This document shows positions 1-12,770 of a DNA stretch of 64,000 nucleotides, in pieces. The position numbers and the translations under genes are program-made. The notes under the pieces are model-generated. The model was not told the origin of the DNA. It worked only from the letters and a program-made list of their open reading frames with translations, and searched no databases. This DNA comes from Plasmopara viticola (taxonomy: Eukaryota > Oomycota > Peronosporomycetes > Peronosporales > Peronosporaceae): positions 558,001 through 622,000 of the forward strand of contig MBPM02000038.1 in assembly GCA_001695595.3 (NCBI GenBank). Reading direction: 5' to 3'. Position 1 is the first letter of the stretch; every line of letters begins with the position of its first letter.

Positions 1-3000
1 ATCGCATCAGCTGAAGACGCAACTTCAAATGTGTATGAAATCCCTAATTCAAAAGGCCGATTTTACGACAATTATTATTTGTCGAACTTGTGAATCTAAC
101 AGATAGTTTTTTATTCGATTTACGCTCACCACATCTGCAGTTGTGGTACTAACTCTTCGAACAAATGGCTTAAGAGAAAAAGAGTGAAAAGTCTGAGTCT
201 TGGGTAAATTTGTCACTCTGGACGATGTTATATGTGTATTCGAGCCAGACGCGCGACTAGCATCGAAAAAAAAATTCTGGTTAAGGTTCCTAAAAAGACC
301 TTTTTTCAAACAACTACTAATCAAACTACCCATCGGCATGAGTTTCGATCCAAAAAATTTACTGTCATTTCTTATGCTTAAAATGTACTCAAAGTTGTAG
401 AATCATTTATCTAGAATACTGGTGTCAGCTGTCATTGCAATTATATCATTGTTTCATGTTAAATGACTAAGATTTGACTTTGAGCTTGTCGCCACTTTTT
501 GTATCACAAGGATATAAGGTGCAACAAGCAATGCTAAAGCAATTAAATATGATGTATATACAATCACGTAGACCGAAATTGTTCATCTACACAAAAGTTT
601 TTTAAGTGTAGTAATGTTCAGGTAATAATGTTTCTCGACGTATGAATACATAGCTCTATCTTCTGTGCGTCTTATATCTAGTTGCAGACTGGATGCAGTG
701 TCAGCTAAATTAAAATCACCTCCATTGTCAATCTACAATTTCCAATAAGTTTGAACGTGCGGGGAGGCTTACAATATCTCAACTTAATGAGAGCTTTTAC
801 CGTAATGATAAAGGCCAGGAATTAGAGTAGTGCTAGTAGCACATCTTTGTGTACCTCCATGTGTAATCGATAATGAAGAAAAATCAAGAATCAAAGTAGT
901 GCTAGTAGCGCATCTTTGCGTAATTCCATGTGTAATTGATAATGAAGCCGATAAGATTCAAAGTTCGAGTCGTGATATTGGATGAGTAGCGAACAAGACA
1001 GCACCATTTATACTCATAGCCAATAGTTTATTTTGAAAAGTTAACATATCATCGCTTTGTTCGGCTAAACTCTAGTTGTAAGCCCGACCAGATAGTTTGG
1101 TTTGATCGAAGTCAGCGTTAAGCTTCCTTATAGAAGCTTATGGTGCTAATCAGATCTAGAAGAAGCGCTTTGCTTGCGTTGGCTGTATCGAGGATGACTC
1201 TAAAATAAATGTAAGACTGGAGATCTAATTGCATTCCTAGTGAGCCTCAATCAATATTGCCAGCATCAACAACCATCGATAATGTCCCGGCCTTACCGAT
1301 TTGCAAGAGCTATTGGATATTGTGGCAAAGACGTCTTATTGATCCCTTACTCGACCAAAATCTCTACAAGTTGATCCCGTGATCAAAGCGCGAGAGGTCT
1401 CCACGTAGTGTGCACACCAATTTGTCGTTTAGATTGTTTGTGGCCTCTCCCAGTGGATCAGAGAAGTCACGCACCACCCTTTCATTTCACACTTCTTCTA
1501 AGCAAATGATTCGCAACGATTGTCATATGCCAAAGACTAATGAGACACTCTTCAATCGTCTTAAAGATACTTTGAGGACCTCAATTGATTAAGAAGACCA
1601 AGGTTGTGCAACGAGTAATTAGGTACGTAACTGTCACAGCTTCTTTCGAATCTTGACGTATCTATGCGATTCATGGCTAGATTTCTCCTTTAAAAGACCT
1701 AGGAATTCTCTGTTGTGACTTCCATAGTGATATAGCTATTAATTCTTTATCGATGTTACAAGCGAAGTGCATTGGCAGCCATGATGGGGGTTGATGGATC
1801 GACAAGAATGTGATTTCATATGGATCAAATTAATTTTAGCAATTATTCCTTATTACGTCTGTTTACGTGAATTGTTTTCGATATATTGCGCGAGAGCATA
1901 CATTTATCATATGCGATAGCGTTATAATGCAGGGCCTTGCATCAGTGTGTAGGCCAATTTTTTGTATTTGTGATGTTTTATCAGGTCATTTTAGAGCAAG
2001 TCACGACCATCGCACTCATTTAGTCTACTGTTAAAATCAAACTGATATTAGCAGCGTAAGTAATGGTCGTCTGTGCGGCCGGAAGCGTAGCACGACCGAA
2101 GCCGATAACCGAGCCAAATGGGAAAATCTACTACTGGGATTTGATGCGTGAAAGCCTCATTGGGAAACCACAAGCAGAGCTGTGGGTCGTAATATTTTGA
2201 CCGGCGACATTGTGATATGTGATGCATGACTGATTGGACTTTCAGCGCATGATATGGAGTAGTAATTTGCTTAAATCGTATATTGCTTTTTGATAGATTT
2301 TTCTATATTGACCAAAACTGAAAGGCAGTTATTCATATCGCTTGAAGAATTCATCTAAAATTGAAATTTCACTAAGCTCAAATTTACACTAGCTAAGATT
2401 CTCAATCTTTGCCTCTGGCACTAGGAATAGACGGGTCTTAAACAGTTAGATTACTCGAAAGACGCAAGGCCACCCAAAACACGACTTTGGTTGGACATAT
2501 ACAAATATTCAAGCGCTACCGAATACGCTTCGAAAAATCAACGTTTACATTTGGTCAAAGAGCATAATCGAGCGTCGTTATACCGACACTTCATTTTTCT
2601 CGGCTTTAAATCGGTAGTCAAAAGAGCTCCTCCATCCAACCTTTAAACTTGCAATGACCACTCCACTACTAATACTGCTGACTTGATTGATCAGTTATAT
2701 ATACAAGGTAGTTAGATTTGTGTCGTTAATACATCGATCACTCTCATTGTGATCAAGATGCTGAAGAAAGTTTGACCTCCATAATTTATAATGAACACCA
2801 TTCGATCAATACCTTTGATATTCCCCATCAAATCTCGTTCCTTTTTTGTGTAATTATTCATTGATTGTTATAGATCATCGTATACATGACCAAAGGAATG
2901 TTTATTGGGTCCAAGAGAGCTCCATTAGGGAGTAAAAAACATGTGAGGTCAAGAAAATCCCTCTTGTTTAATACAGCCAGAATTGGCTCCATTTTCATTA

Positions 3001-4861
3001 TGATCAACGGCGAGTCATCACTAATATATTTTACACTTGCCAAATACATCAAGGAGCTAACTATACGCACATTTGAACACTTTTGAATGTGTGTTGCACT
3101 TAATTAAAGTATGTATTAACGTCTTGATCAGGCTCATTAGATCAAACCGTAGCTGGTCAAAGCTCTCATTCTCTTTGATATCCACCAGAGGTTAGCAAAT
3201 GCATAGACTTTTGGTTGGCTTTAAAGCAAAGATCTAAACGTTTATGGCGTGTCATCGTTGAAAGAGCCATTGTGTGACAAGAGTTGCTTTCCATCAACAT
3301 CATTTGCTTTTGAGGTGGCACCCTGGGAAGATAGAAATTATTAAGCGCACGAAAGATGAACAATTTTGTACGAGGATAACACCTGAAGCTACAACAACGT
3401 CTGCATTAGCTGAAATTTGATTGAAAAGTTGGTCCTATCTATCTACTAAGTCAGGTTTATGTGAAGGCGTGATTGCGCTGAGATTGAAAATCTACATAAC
3501 AAGAGGAATCCCATCACTCGGTTGCGATTATATGTTGGTACAGAAAAAAACATACAGAGGTGACAAATGTGACAGATATGATAGAGAAGATGGAACGCAA
3601 TAATTCGATGATCGAAATCTTAAGAAAGAAGAATGATTTGGAGAATCTTCAAAAGCCCTTTTGAAGTTAATATTCGTCAAGCCTAGCTTGATAGAAAATA
3701 GGGTTGACGCCGATCCTATCGTTCTTTAGCTGAAAGGCTCCAGGTCTGAGCAACCTTTCAAAATTTCTAGGCTTTCTAATCGCATTCCGATCGACAATCA
3801 CACATTACTATCAGAAACGTATCTTTGTATTTTTACATCAAAGCCACCACTTTACAGCATTTTTTCATGGAATTTTACCAGTAAGCAGACCGAGATCTCG
3901 ACAACAGATCATGCCCATTGATACAGCGAAACAAGTTTAAAACATTTGCCTGTCAGACTGATCCATACCACGTCACATTGCTTATGATAGAGTCAATATA
4001 GCACGCTTATATACCTCCAGACGTACTTACCGTCATTAGAGTCTCTGGCCATGACCCCAGAGCATACAAGAGATCGAAAGCTAAGCATAAATTAACCTGC
4101 CGCCGACAATCGTGTACTAGATAAGATTTTCATGATCTATTGATGTGAGGATAAAGATGAATACAAGTCAAAAGAGCACGCAAGATGTGGTGTCTTTACA
4201 CTACAAAATTTTGCTCATCATGTTGCATCAGCAAATCTTAACACATCAATTGAACTTTTTTCAAAATAATTGACATGTCATCGAGCTTTTCGTGAAGGAG
4301 CTTGTCGCCAACAAATACGCTGCATGTAAAGCTAGCTAACAAAAAATAACTATATCTTCAAGCACTTTATTGGTTCAATCTACATCTTTTGTCGATCGAG
4401 GTAGGTACGGGAAACAGACCTTGTGACATTATGACTTGCTTTACAACATTGACAAACTAGGTGGTTTTGTAAAAAGTAATGTATCTGAAAAATGTTCCCA
4501 TTTAGCCGAAAAAGAGTTTGCAATGGTGCAAGCGATGCGTGAAAACAAGTTGATCAGGAAAGTCTTAGCAATGTCCATCGCGATTGGCTCTATCGCAGTT
4601 CGACCATTGTACGCAAACAAAACGGCGGTTCGCAAGTTGCTCGAATTAGTCGTATCGACAAACAACAACGAAATTCGGATGCATGGGTCAAAGGTCGACG
4701 AACTACCATAGCAAAGGTAGTCTCTGCGCGCGAACAAGACATAATCGTACTTTTGCAATTTGTTCACAACACTGTCAGACTCGGCCATGCATTGGCAAGA
4801 TTGCTACATACCATGATTGTGTGCATGCAACCGCAACTTCATACCCACCACTGCTGCAACA
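1..4861. other. Gene-poor AT-rich stretch
   Basis: No open reading frame here has a recognisable domain, codon pattern or intron structure that I would defend as a gene. The longest frames (about 90-115 codons near 4436-4788) overlap on opposite strands and look fortuitous. The one structured element I can support is the tandem duplication at 819-947. The composition is visibly more AT-rich than the gene island after 12.7 kb, as is usual for the repeat-rich compartment around oomycete effector genes. Confidence 0.6.
819..947. repeat. Two-copy tandem duplication, 69-bp period
   Basis: Two adjacent units share the string GTAGTGCTAGTAGC followed by CATCTTTG and then CCATGTGTAAT and GATAATGAAG. 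The first unit starts near 820 and the second near 889, a period of 69 bp. The copies differ by scattered substitutions, mostly transitions (for example cacatctttgtg against cgcatctttgcg), so the duplication is not recent. No coding role is apparent. Confidence 0.75.
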
Positions 4862-5686
4862 TTACGGATACATCGTAATGTGTTTTTTATAAAACTTAAT
4901 GTAACCTTTCAGCTGCTCGATTGCGTCGAAATTCTTGTCGACATCATTGAACGCCCCCTTCCTGTCCAGTAGGCGCATGTACAAAAGGGGCGAGATATCA
5001 GACGCAAGCAACTTTTCAAACGAATAGCCTTTCTCGACCATCTGGCGCACGCGAAGCAACGCGAACTGCGTCGTGAGCCGCTCCAGCCACGACATGTCGT
5101 TTACCAAACGATTCCAGCCGTCCATTCGAGCAACGGGAAGTTTTTCGTCAAGGCCACGAAACTGAGCCACGTAGTACTTGACAAACGTATTGTATTCTCC
5201 CATAAGTCGATTCTTGTCGAGCGGCCCAATCTTCGAGTACCGGAAAATGTCATCGAGAAGTTTCTTGATGGAAAGCGGAGTCATCCCACTCATCAGCGCA
5301 GGATCGATGCCTCGGTCGTCACTGGTTCTCAGTCTAAATTTCCACGCGCGGTACCGCGTATACCACAATCGGAGTTTTAACCATAGGCGCTGTACCCAAT
5401 TCAACGGATTTCGCCTCGATCGCAACGACGTGCGCGGTACCAGCTTCTCCGGTGCCTTTGCCTTCGTAATGGCCTTCACCACAGGCAAAATCTCTTGTGT
5501 CATCCCTCGCTCTTCGGTTGAAGTGCGCTTGAGAGTATCCGCTTCAACGATGCGCTTGCCATGTCTATCCCACTGCTCTCCACGTGTCAACTCGACGTTG
5601 TAGCTCTCGACCAACGATGCCAAGAGTGGGACACTGCTCGCGTAGGCGACGAAGAAGAGACGGAAGAGAATGGCACGGTTGCGCAT
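4862..5686 (-). CDS. Candidate secreted RXLR/EER-type effector
   Basis: This intronless 274-residue protein begins with an ATG and a hydrophobic signal-peptide-like segment (residues about 1-25, rich in Leu/Phe/Val/Ala with a Ser-rich end). A basic stretch follows (RHGKRIVEADTLKR, about residues 41-54) and then an acidic-basic EER motif (TEERG, about 57-61). A canonical RXLR is absent, so this is a degenerate RXLR-EER arrangement as reported for some downy-mildew and Phytophthora effectors. The C-terminal two thirds is charged and predicted mostly helical, with Trp and Tyr spaced as in WY-type folds (GWNRL, MSWLER, GYSFEKLL, LLYMRLL), but I cannot confirm a WY domain. The gene stands alone between long gene-poor stretches, a typical effector setting. 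A host target cannot be inferred. It could instead be an unrelated secreted protein. Confidence 0.7.
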   Translation of the reverse strand: MRNRAILFRLFFVAYASSVPLLASLVESYNVELTRGEQWDRHGKRIVEADTLKRTSTEERGMTQEILPVVKAITKAKAPEKLVPRTSLRSRRNPLNWVQRLWLKLRLWYTRYRAWKFRLRTSDDRGIDPALMSGMTPLSIKKLLDDIFRYSKIGPLDKNRLMGEYNTFVKYYVAQFRGLDEKLPVARMDGWNRLVNDMSWLERLTTQFALLRVRQMVEKGYSFEKLLASDISPLLYMRLLDRKGAFNDVDKNFDAIEQLKGYIKFYKKHITMYP

Positions 5687-8600
5687 TGGAGTCGTGCGGC
5701 AAAACTGAGTTGCACACGTGGAGGAAGTCGCGAACGATGGAGGTTGAAGCTTGTCAAGTGATGCTTTTTTTTCCTTCCGAAGGCTGGGTTTGTTGTTATG
5801 GGCGATACATTGTGAAAGTATCGAAATCGCTAATCTTCAAAGCTACCAAGTCTCACTATTGTGCGCAATCCGACTGGATCTCTCTTGGACCTGATTCCGC
5901 GATACCGGTATTACAGCCGGATCCTATGACGGTGTAGTCAAAACTTGGTGCATCATCACATTATTGTGATCCAGCTGATTATGGATACACCCCAAGGAAA
6001 ACCATAGGGAAAACTGCTTTCTGCATATTAATAAAAATAGTCCTTTCGCAAATTAGAGAGCTAAAGTTTGTGTTCATATCCTCACTGTATGATCTCTTAG
6101 TAGTAAAAGTTCGCAAAAGTTCTGGCATGGGATTAACCGACTTTCTGCAGCTGTCAGACGAGCAGCTTGTACTTTTCAAAGACTGTCATGGGCCAAGAAG
6201 GCGGACGCATTTGCAAGTCTACCTAATGCTAAGGTTCTGGAACACACACTTATGATCGAGCTTTATGGACGAAGTCGATGCTTGAAGGATCAAATAGCAC
6301 AGAATCAGACCTATCAACTGTAGCCGTAACAAGCGCGGGTCCATGTCTAGGTAGGGATGGATGTGACGGATCGCTACATTAATCTGAGCTACCTTGGTAA
6401 GAAGTGGCCACCCGATTTCTTATGATTAGCAACAGGCGTCATACCTCTTCGTTCATGTGCTAGGACACAACACATTCTGATGAATCTTTTACGAAATTTT
6501 GACAAGTTTGACCCAAAATAGAGTGTGGATTTCACGAGCACCTAATTTTCCGTGATTAAGGCCTTAGAACTTCATTTATACGCAAAGAAGGCTCCGCTCT
6601 CCTTTCGTTTGCAGATCGAAATAGCCGGCTTGAACTTCACTGTAGGTTTAACCGCCGAGGTTGTTTGCATAAACGATGTTTCACCCCTTTTGTAATTTGA
6701 GAGCCTGCCCCCCCAAAAGTGTATATATAGTATCTAGCAATAATTTTCAACATATACACAAGATCGAGCGCTCTACTTACGTGTCTGTCTTAGTTGTCTT
6801 TGTTGCTTCGAATACATGCAATAACATCCCTTGTTCGTTTTGCCGACTTTTATCAGAACAATATCGGTAAAAACCCTATATGAGATTTCTGGAGGGAAAA
6901 GATCGACTTTCCCACCATTGATTTTAGTAAAGCCTGGATTTTTCTAAGTTATGGGTACTCAAATATGGCGCTCCCGCGCTCTGTGTCCTCAAGTACAAAG
7001 TTTATGTTTTTGATAAGACCCTTTGCTCAAAAATGAACCTCTGGTAACATCAATAAGCGATTTCGGGTAGCTTATGTAATTTATTTGGTGCTTGGCAGGT
7101 GCCCTCTTTGAATGGGACGAAACTATAGAGCCCGAAGGAGAATGTTCACGTTTCATGAGCTACTTGGCTAATTGTTCTTCAGTTAAACTGGTACCATAAG
7201 CATTATATTGCTAAGACAGCTTCTAAGCACCATGATAATCGTGTTCTAGTCAATATTTGGCAAGACAAAGGACAAGACGAAGCTTACGGAAAACCATGTT
7301 TAGATTCTCCTGGTTTTAACAACCGCTTATTGTTGAACCATGTATCTCCAGAAGCATATCGTTTTTCAGGTTTTTGTCGGTGAGATCGTTCAGATCCACA
7401 TATAGTGGAGCGAGCAATAAGGGAGTTGGTGAAACGCATTTTTTGCCATCACATCAGGTTATTTACCATCTCGTAGCGGTACTATATTGACTGACATCGA
7501 ATACTCACGATGAAGCATCAAACGGCTTTTGAATGGCATTAGTTTGATACGCTCGATAGATGTGCTCGTTTAACGAGCTACCGACCCAGCTCAATTAAGC
7601 TAGCTCTTAGTCGGGTCTATGCAAGAATGCGTCGGCGTGCACATTAGGCTCTCCCAGTGTGTATTAAGCGCAGAAGTTATATTCTACTTTGAATGACATT
7701 TGTTTTGCCATTCGTTGGAACAAATGTTGAGTCTTTGTCTTAGTTTGAAGACAGGCGGTCTAAATTAAACACGTGAGGCCCAAAGCAATGCAATGTATTA
7801 CGTTATCGCGTTGCCAAGTTATGCACGTGCTAGGCTCAGTCCAGCTAGTCCACGGCATAGAGTGGTGTCCGCATACGTCGGGTCTCGTTCGGCGGGCAGT
7901 GCATCCAGCACCGAGGTCGTGAGGGTCTTCAATTTTTTTAGCTCTGACTTGGTAAGAGCCCAGGTGGCCTGGTGCTGGAGACCGTCGCGTCGAGGGTGAG
8001 ACTCGTTAGAGACCAGAAGATGCTCGAGAGGCCTAAAGCCTGGGACATTAATCGGAAATCTTACTGGGTATACTGTATCGACATCACTTTCTTTGCAAGA
8101 GCGACTTAGCTCCGTTCTCAGCAAACGACAGCCAAATCCAAGGTTATCGAAATTGATTGCTAAAGACGTCATATAAGCAATGGCTCGATTGGTTTTTTCA
8201 AAGCTCGACACCAGCATCACAGTAGGTTTTTTTGCATGGTGTATCTATCTATGAAGCATATAACTAAGATTTGTCAAGACGGCACGCTTTCGAAGACAGC
8301 TAGTGGTTGTAGCTCCGTACCTTCTTACACCACTAAAGACAAGTTGAATTTAGCGCCAATTACTGTGCTGAGTCCAAAACTTATGACTTATATTAAAAAA
8401 ATAATCTCAATTTGCATGCACGACATCCGTCTGAGAACTCAAAAAGTTCACCATGGCTAGTCGCATTGTGTTCCTATTGGATCGATGCTAGATCGTTTCT
8501 TAGCCAATTAGATTAGCCAAGCTCCATCCTTTTTTATTCCTTAAAGCGCAAAGAGCTACCAGCGAATATCGATGTGCGCGCACGTAGAATTATACACAAT

Positions 8601-11600
8601 CAAAGATGCAAAAATGTAAACATTTATATGGCTCACTTTCATATCTGACCGTTTTGTGCAAGAGTTTGCTGCGATTTCAATCGTTGGTCTTTTGGAAATC
8701 GGCAAATGGACTCTACAAATAGCAGCTCATTCTAAATATGTATTGACATTTGAGCTCATAACCAAATAGCAAAGCATTGAGTCCACAATTCAATTACCCA
8801 GTTGAGCAGGCTACGCGCATATACAAAACTTATGCTTATTGTGCCAAGGTTGGTGGATTTGTCATAAAAGCATCGATATGATAGTGCAGCAGTGACATGC
8901 TGTACAGACTTCTACCTGAGGTACAATTTGTTTGGCACATTTTACTGCCACGACTCCAACTACGGCAAATGCATTCAGCCCTTGAGCCCACAAAAACATA
9001 ACGTTATCTGGTTCAAGCTAATTTTTTCACTCGCAGCTGGTAGCTCTATGTAATGCACCGGTAAAGCTATGTCATACAATCCTAGCCTTTTTGGTAGCAC
9101 CACAATGGTGCTATCAGCAACTGAGAAGATATTTGTTCCTTTTTCCTCCAATATTATGACTACCACGCTTCCTTTTGAAGAAGACTTGCGCACAACTGGA
9201 TGGAAACATGACTTATTGATACCATTTGCAAGGGATCGCGTGGGTGGTCCGGCCACCTTGCTTTACTGTCAATCTAGGGCTCGAGCTCTCTTGGTCAAAA
9301 TATTTTCCTGATCAAGCTGTGATTGTTTAAGTTACGGATAATAAATGCTGTTCTGCTTAAAGCGTTACATCTGACGACCAAGGCAACTTAAGGGACGTCT
9401 TTGACTTTCTGGCTAGCCTGTCGAGCAGAAGGTGACTGTCTCCGTTCTTCTCTCGTAGAGCATCAGTCGCCTAACTTGTTTTAGCACCAGGGCGCAAAGT
9501 TTCTAAACCCCCTAACGTCTACCAAGACTCGGAATAGATAATATTATTCTCGTATTATTGCGTCTTATATCAGTGGCTAGTTGCTCTTGTGGGAGCTGTC
9601 CAAATCTAGAAAATTAAGTTCTCGTGGTGTGATTCAGGCTCGATCCGATCATAAAAGCTTAGATTTCTTGGTAGCTCCTTCTGCCCTTCTGTGCACATCA
9701 CTTAGTTCAGAACCATTCGAGGTTCTTAAATGAGATATCGTCGGCTCATATACCCTTATTTATCACAATTAAAGCAGCTGATGTTGCTTTTCTCGGTATC
9801 GCTTAGTATCTTAGGGCCTAACTTTAAACAGCGTGTTCTCAAACACCACTTTTTATCGTCCTGTAAACCTTCTGAGCCGCTCATTTCTCTATATATGTAT
9901 GAAAAGTTTTGTAACGATGGCGTTGCATTTTTCGGCAATAAATTGAAAAATAAGGCTTATGGCAAGTGAACCGCAGGGTCACGAAAATTAACTTGATAAA
10001 TAATTGCAGTTGCTAATCGGGCAGCTTTTATTGCAAACGTTTTTCCTTGCCTTTGATGTGCGAGTCATCTTGTCCTGGCAAAGGCTTGATCTTTTCAGTG
10101 TTCTCCAAATTTTGCTTGGCGTTTGTCGGTCGCTCGTCCAGAAGTCTCTACTGCTCATATGGTGGTCATGGTATTTAAGCTGCCTTATGAGCATAGCAAG
10201 CACAGATTGTTTCACCTTTTGAGCTGTAATACTTGCATTTGAGAAGTGGTGCGGCAGGAAAAGGTGCAGCCGTAAGATACTTGTAGTAGAAAGCGTGCAA
10301 GCGTCTTTTTAAACTTCTCGTAATTAACATACCTTAATGGCTTTGCTAACACGCTTTTTGAGGCTAGACTTTTCCATAGTCACCAGGATTATGGTAATGA
10401 AACGGCTTGCTGTATCAACTGTGAAAATATTCAGACGTAGTAAGCTCTTTGGTTCTACCTAAATTGCGTACGCTACTGACTCGTGCAGCAATGTCCAGTC
10501 TGTTCATGCAGTCGTAGTATTATCACTTCCCTGCTTTGAGTATGTATGCGCACAACCGGTAGTGTTGATCTTAATGCTACTTCAAGATGATGAAAGCATC
10601 GCCATTATCCAAATCGGTATTTAGTGAAGTACAGCTACAAACAGTCTCGCTAGAAGTCAACTGTGTGCTTAAAGACACACTGCGCAATGTATGCGCTAAT
10701 GCGTCGCATTGACTTGCCTTGACACTAAGACCGTTAGTTCATAAAAACTCTCGATTTGGGCCTAGTTTTTTAGGAAACAGGTTTTGCTACTCTGTGAAAG
10801 GTCGTTGATCGGGGCAAGGCATGTAACTGTAATCACCCACAAAAATCAGATACAAAAGGCGAACACAAAAGAGTACAATGGAAATGTCTCTACTAATATT
10901 AACCAGATACGTAAATTCTCTCTATATTGAGAATGCTTCTAGTAATTACGAAAAAGGCGCGAATGGGCGTATGAATGCAGTTTTACTGACACAATTTTGA
11001 CGTACCTGACAATAAATATCAGCTGTCTATTTAATCTTGAAACTTTGAGTTTTAAATGGCAGCTGAGATGTCTTCATTCCCTTTTCAAACAGCGCTCTTC
11101 CACTCGACCTTGCCTGTAAGGCAAACAGTGGTGGCCATGCGGCGGTAAGTAAATCCGCATCCACCAGCAAATTGGCTTAAAGAACAAAAGCCCAGAAGTT
11201 ATAGAGCAGAGCGCTTCATCCAGCTAGACAAACCGAAATCCCACTACAAAGGTAAACGACACACCAACGCAGTTCGTCAATCTCGCGCTGAGACACGCAA
11301 CTGTCAATCCGACTGCAAAGTTTATAAATAGTATGATCAAAATAGACTTAGTCTACGCTAGGGATTTAAGGGTCTAGGATTGTCCAAACAATTGATCATC
11401 AGGTCGACAATGGAACAATCTCAAGCGTATTGTTTTGGTCATGCAGAAGTTGTTCTAAGACGCGTAAAGTCGAAGCAAGAATGGACGCCTTCAGTGCTCC
11501 TTGATTCCAAGGCTAGCTGGGGCAGGCAACTTAAAATTAGTGCCATGAGCTTCTATCGAAGTGGAGCGTTGACCTGCTATACAGAGTTTATAAGATGTTT

Positions 11601-12770
11601 GACTGAATGGCTCAACGATCTGTGCAACATGGGATCAAGAGCAACGAGCGCTTTGTAAGAAACTTGTGGCCTTTTGACCACGTTGGATACGACCGAAGCC
11701 GAGACATTTGTGAAGTGAGTTGTAAATCAGCAAAATTGCACATTGAGCTCACCAACGATAAGATTTTTGCTTACAAAGTTAAATACATTCCAAACACTAT
11801 TTTCTTGGGTATATAATACTTTGAATGAAATCACTGAGTGGTATTAGCATGCACTTAGCCGTCGAATGTTTGCTCTAGAGCAAGCGTCAAGCGCCATTCA
11901 TATAAGTCAAGTCCCATCCATATCTTTTGTGGCGCGCAAGGAAAGATTGAAATACTGCTTAGCGCATTGGTCGGCATCGGCCCTTACTCCAATTCGAATG
12001 GACTCCTCTTTTTCGTGTAAACTATTGCTTAAAGAGTAAAGAGATATCTCGTGGCATGATGATGGGCTAGTCACAAGGAGCGATAACCGCCAACGGCGTT
12101 GGTGGTCTCAACTCTGAGTCCAGTCTATGGATGTAATTTTGGTAGTCGTATGGTAACAACTATTATCCGTACGGAATCGCTAACAAAATGACCACTTGAC
12201 TATATAGTTTCAAAAAACTCGCGCTTCCAATCTGTGCCGGAAGCTCCCTCACTTTTGCGACTGGGACGGCGAGTTGGCGCATTGAATAGTTTTTGTGTTT
12301 CCGCGCACACTGGAAGCAACGCTAATGAATTTAACATTATCTTTCAATCTTATATCGAAAAAATGTGGTTGGTGTGAAATACATTTTATCGAATGTGAAA
12401 GCGGTTGCTTTGTACCTTTGTCATGCGTTTAGTTACACTCCACCACAAACATTAAAGGTCGTACTAGGCAGCTACAGCACAAAAAAACAAGCCACATGTC
12501 AACTACGAGTGGCTTATGTGCTTGATATAAATAAAAGTGCCTTAATAGGCGCTCAAACTTTACCAAACAAACCTAGCGCGAGGACTCTAGTCGAACCATT
12601 GCCTTGAAAAAGACCATAACACAACGTGTCATGATCATCAATTAAGGTAAACATTCATTTTAAACAGCCACAACAAACCATTTCCACTCGATTTTGACTG
12701 CGGCAACTTCTTTTGAACAAATCAAGCTCGTTTTCGCTACGGCCATATCAAAAATCTCACCGCGCCACAA
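5687..12770. other. Gene-poor stretch with scattered short frames
   Basis: About 7 kb without a supportable gene. Frames of 60-133 codons occur on both strands but have no recognised motif and mostly overlap antisense frames. The 133-codon minus frame at 7819-8220 runs through the dispersed repeat at 7789-8050, so part of it is repeat sequence. The segment ends just downstream of the VPS16 stop codon. Confidence 0.6.
7789..8050 (-). repeat. SINE-like dispersed repeat, 5'-truncated copy
   Basis: Read on the minus strand this matches the repeat at 30933-31260 and 58879-59203. Shared landmarks are GGTCTCTAACGAGTCTCACC, CCGAACGAGACCCGACGTATG and GCACGTGCATAACTTGGCAA, then a tail of ATACATTGCATTG. 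The 5' part, with the GGGGTGACGCCC start of the other two copies, is missing or too diverged to recognise. The copy is more diverged and therefore probably older. Confidence 0.75.

Noticed and set aside
955..990. GTTCGAGTC resembling a pol III B box (possible tRNA)
   Set aside because: No matching A box, acceptor stem or cloverleaf could be drawn around it.
1410..1592. Frame with SPSGSEKS resembling a P-loop of a CRN-type ATPase effector
   Set aside because: The motif is degenerate, only 60 codons are open, and the surrounding frames give no other CRN or ATPase motif.
4436..4788. Overlapping 91- and 115-codon frames on opposite strands
   Set aside because: Neither has a recognised motif or signal peptide, and each can be explained as the shadow of the other.
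5178..5937. Plus-strand frames of 117-141 codons antisense to the effector candidate
   Set aside because: They mirror the codon structure of the minus-strand gene, which has a clear signal peptide and EER motif.
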